Shown: one piece after another, positions 63,501 through 64,000 of the stretch
How positions within the stretch are numbered: position 1 is the stretch's first letter
Layout: every line of letters begins with the position of its first letter
DNA from: Hirudo medicinalis
Taxonomy: Eukaryota > Annelida > Clitellata > Hirudinida > Hirudinidae
DNA length: 64,000 bases
Direction: 5' to 3'
NCBI GenBank assembly: GCA_011800805.1
Contig: MPNW01000184.1
Span: 68,155-132,154 of the forward strand
The notes under the pieces: generated by a model
Database searches by the model: none
Seen by the model: only the letters and a program-made list of their open reading frames with translations
What the model was told of the DNA's origin: nothing
Program-made: the position numbers and the translations under genes

Positions 63501-64000
63501 CTCTTAATTGAGCAAATGGAATGAGCGATCTCTATTTATTTATTTTATTAAAATCCGTTGCATAACTAAAATGATTTGGACTTAGAGCGATCTCAAGCCT
63601 ATGCATAGTTTATATAAGAAAATATCAGGTGACAGAATTGACCAATCAAAAAAATAACAGTATTACATCATACTACAGTATTACATTACTATATCATATA
63701 TGTCCAAAGAATGAGTCAATGGATTTGTTAAAATAAAATGCATTAGGATAGAAATGAATGAAAGTAAGTAATCATTAATGTGAAAGCGAATTATCTAAAT
63801 TTCTCAAAACTATAGGTGATGGGTATTACATATTCGTAACCAAGACATCATAATGTACCATAATTACCCATCAGAATCTTCTGGCATAAAGTGTGTCGTC
63901 CAGTGTAATTATTCACATCTTGCTTGGATAAACAAACAAATCACAGACTCGTAGCAAAAATGACTCCAAGTGTAATTATTGATTAATTAATAATTATTAA
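63501..64000. other. Unannotated window end
   Basis: AT-rich DNA following the LINE. No open frame or repeat is recognised. Confidence 0.4.

Overview
The window is eukaryotic nuclear DNA. It is AT-rich, its genes are split by short GT-AG introns, and it carries many trinucleotide microsatellites, several transposon families and scaffold gaps. The gene set is metazoan. The FMRFamide-gated-like DEG/ENaC channel and the overall sequence character fit a lophotrochozoan, possibly an annelid such as a leech; that last step is inference. I found no RNA genes, CRISPR arrays or bacterial-type operons.

Layout. From 0 to 11.5 kb lie an EEIG/FAM102 C2-domain gene (+) and a 22-exon FAM193 gene (-), converging tail to tail. 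From 11.5 to 25.8 kb the DNA is gene-poor: simple repeats, a 25-bp minisatellite, one candidate single-pass membrane microprotein (-), LINE and Tc1/mariner debris around an 870-N gap, a hAT-like element with terminal inverted repeats, and a Ty3/gypsy-like fragment. From 25.8 to 45.3 kb the window is gene-dense: MRPL13 (+), an intronless DEG/ENaC channel (-), a claudin-superfamily tetraspan (-) head to head with an unrecognised 200-residue gene (+), SELENBP1 (-), KYNU (+) and a MYLIP/IDOL-like FERM-RING ubiquitin ligase (-). From 47.6 to 50.7 kb lie an intronless, frame-disrupted MNK-like kinase (+) and TMEM115 (+). From 50.7 to 64 kb there is little beyond repeats, a LINE 3' end (-) that contains a scaffold-join duplication, and a decayed LINE ORF2 (+) at 61.2-63.5 kb.

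Exon chains for EEIG, FAM193, MRPL13, the claudin-like gene, the unknown gene, SELENBP1 (except its first exon), KYNU and TMEM115 were built by hand. In each, codon phase agrees at every junction, which strongly supports the models. The MYLIP-like gene and the MNK-like gene do not close in frame and are flagged. The genes have unrelated housekeeping, signalling and metabolic roles (mitochondrial translation, tryptophan catabolism, sulfur metabolism, Golgi membrane, ubiquitination, ion channel). There is no sign of a functional cluster; what stands out in the arrangement is tight convergent and divergent packing.
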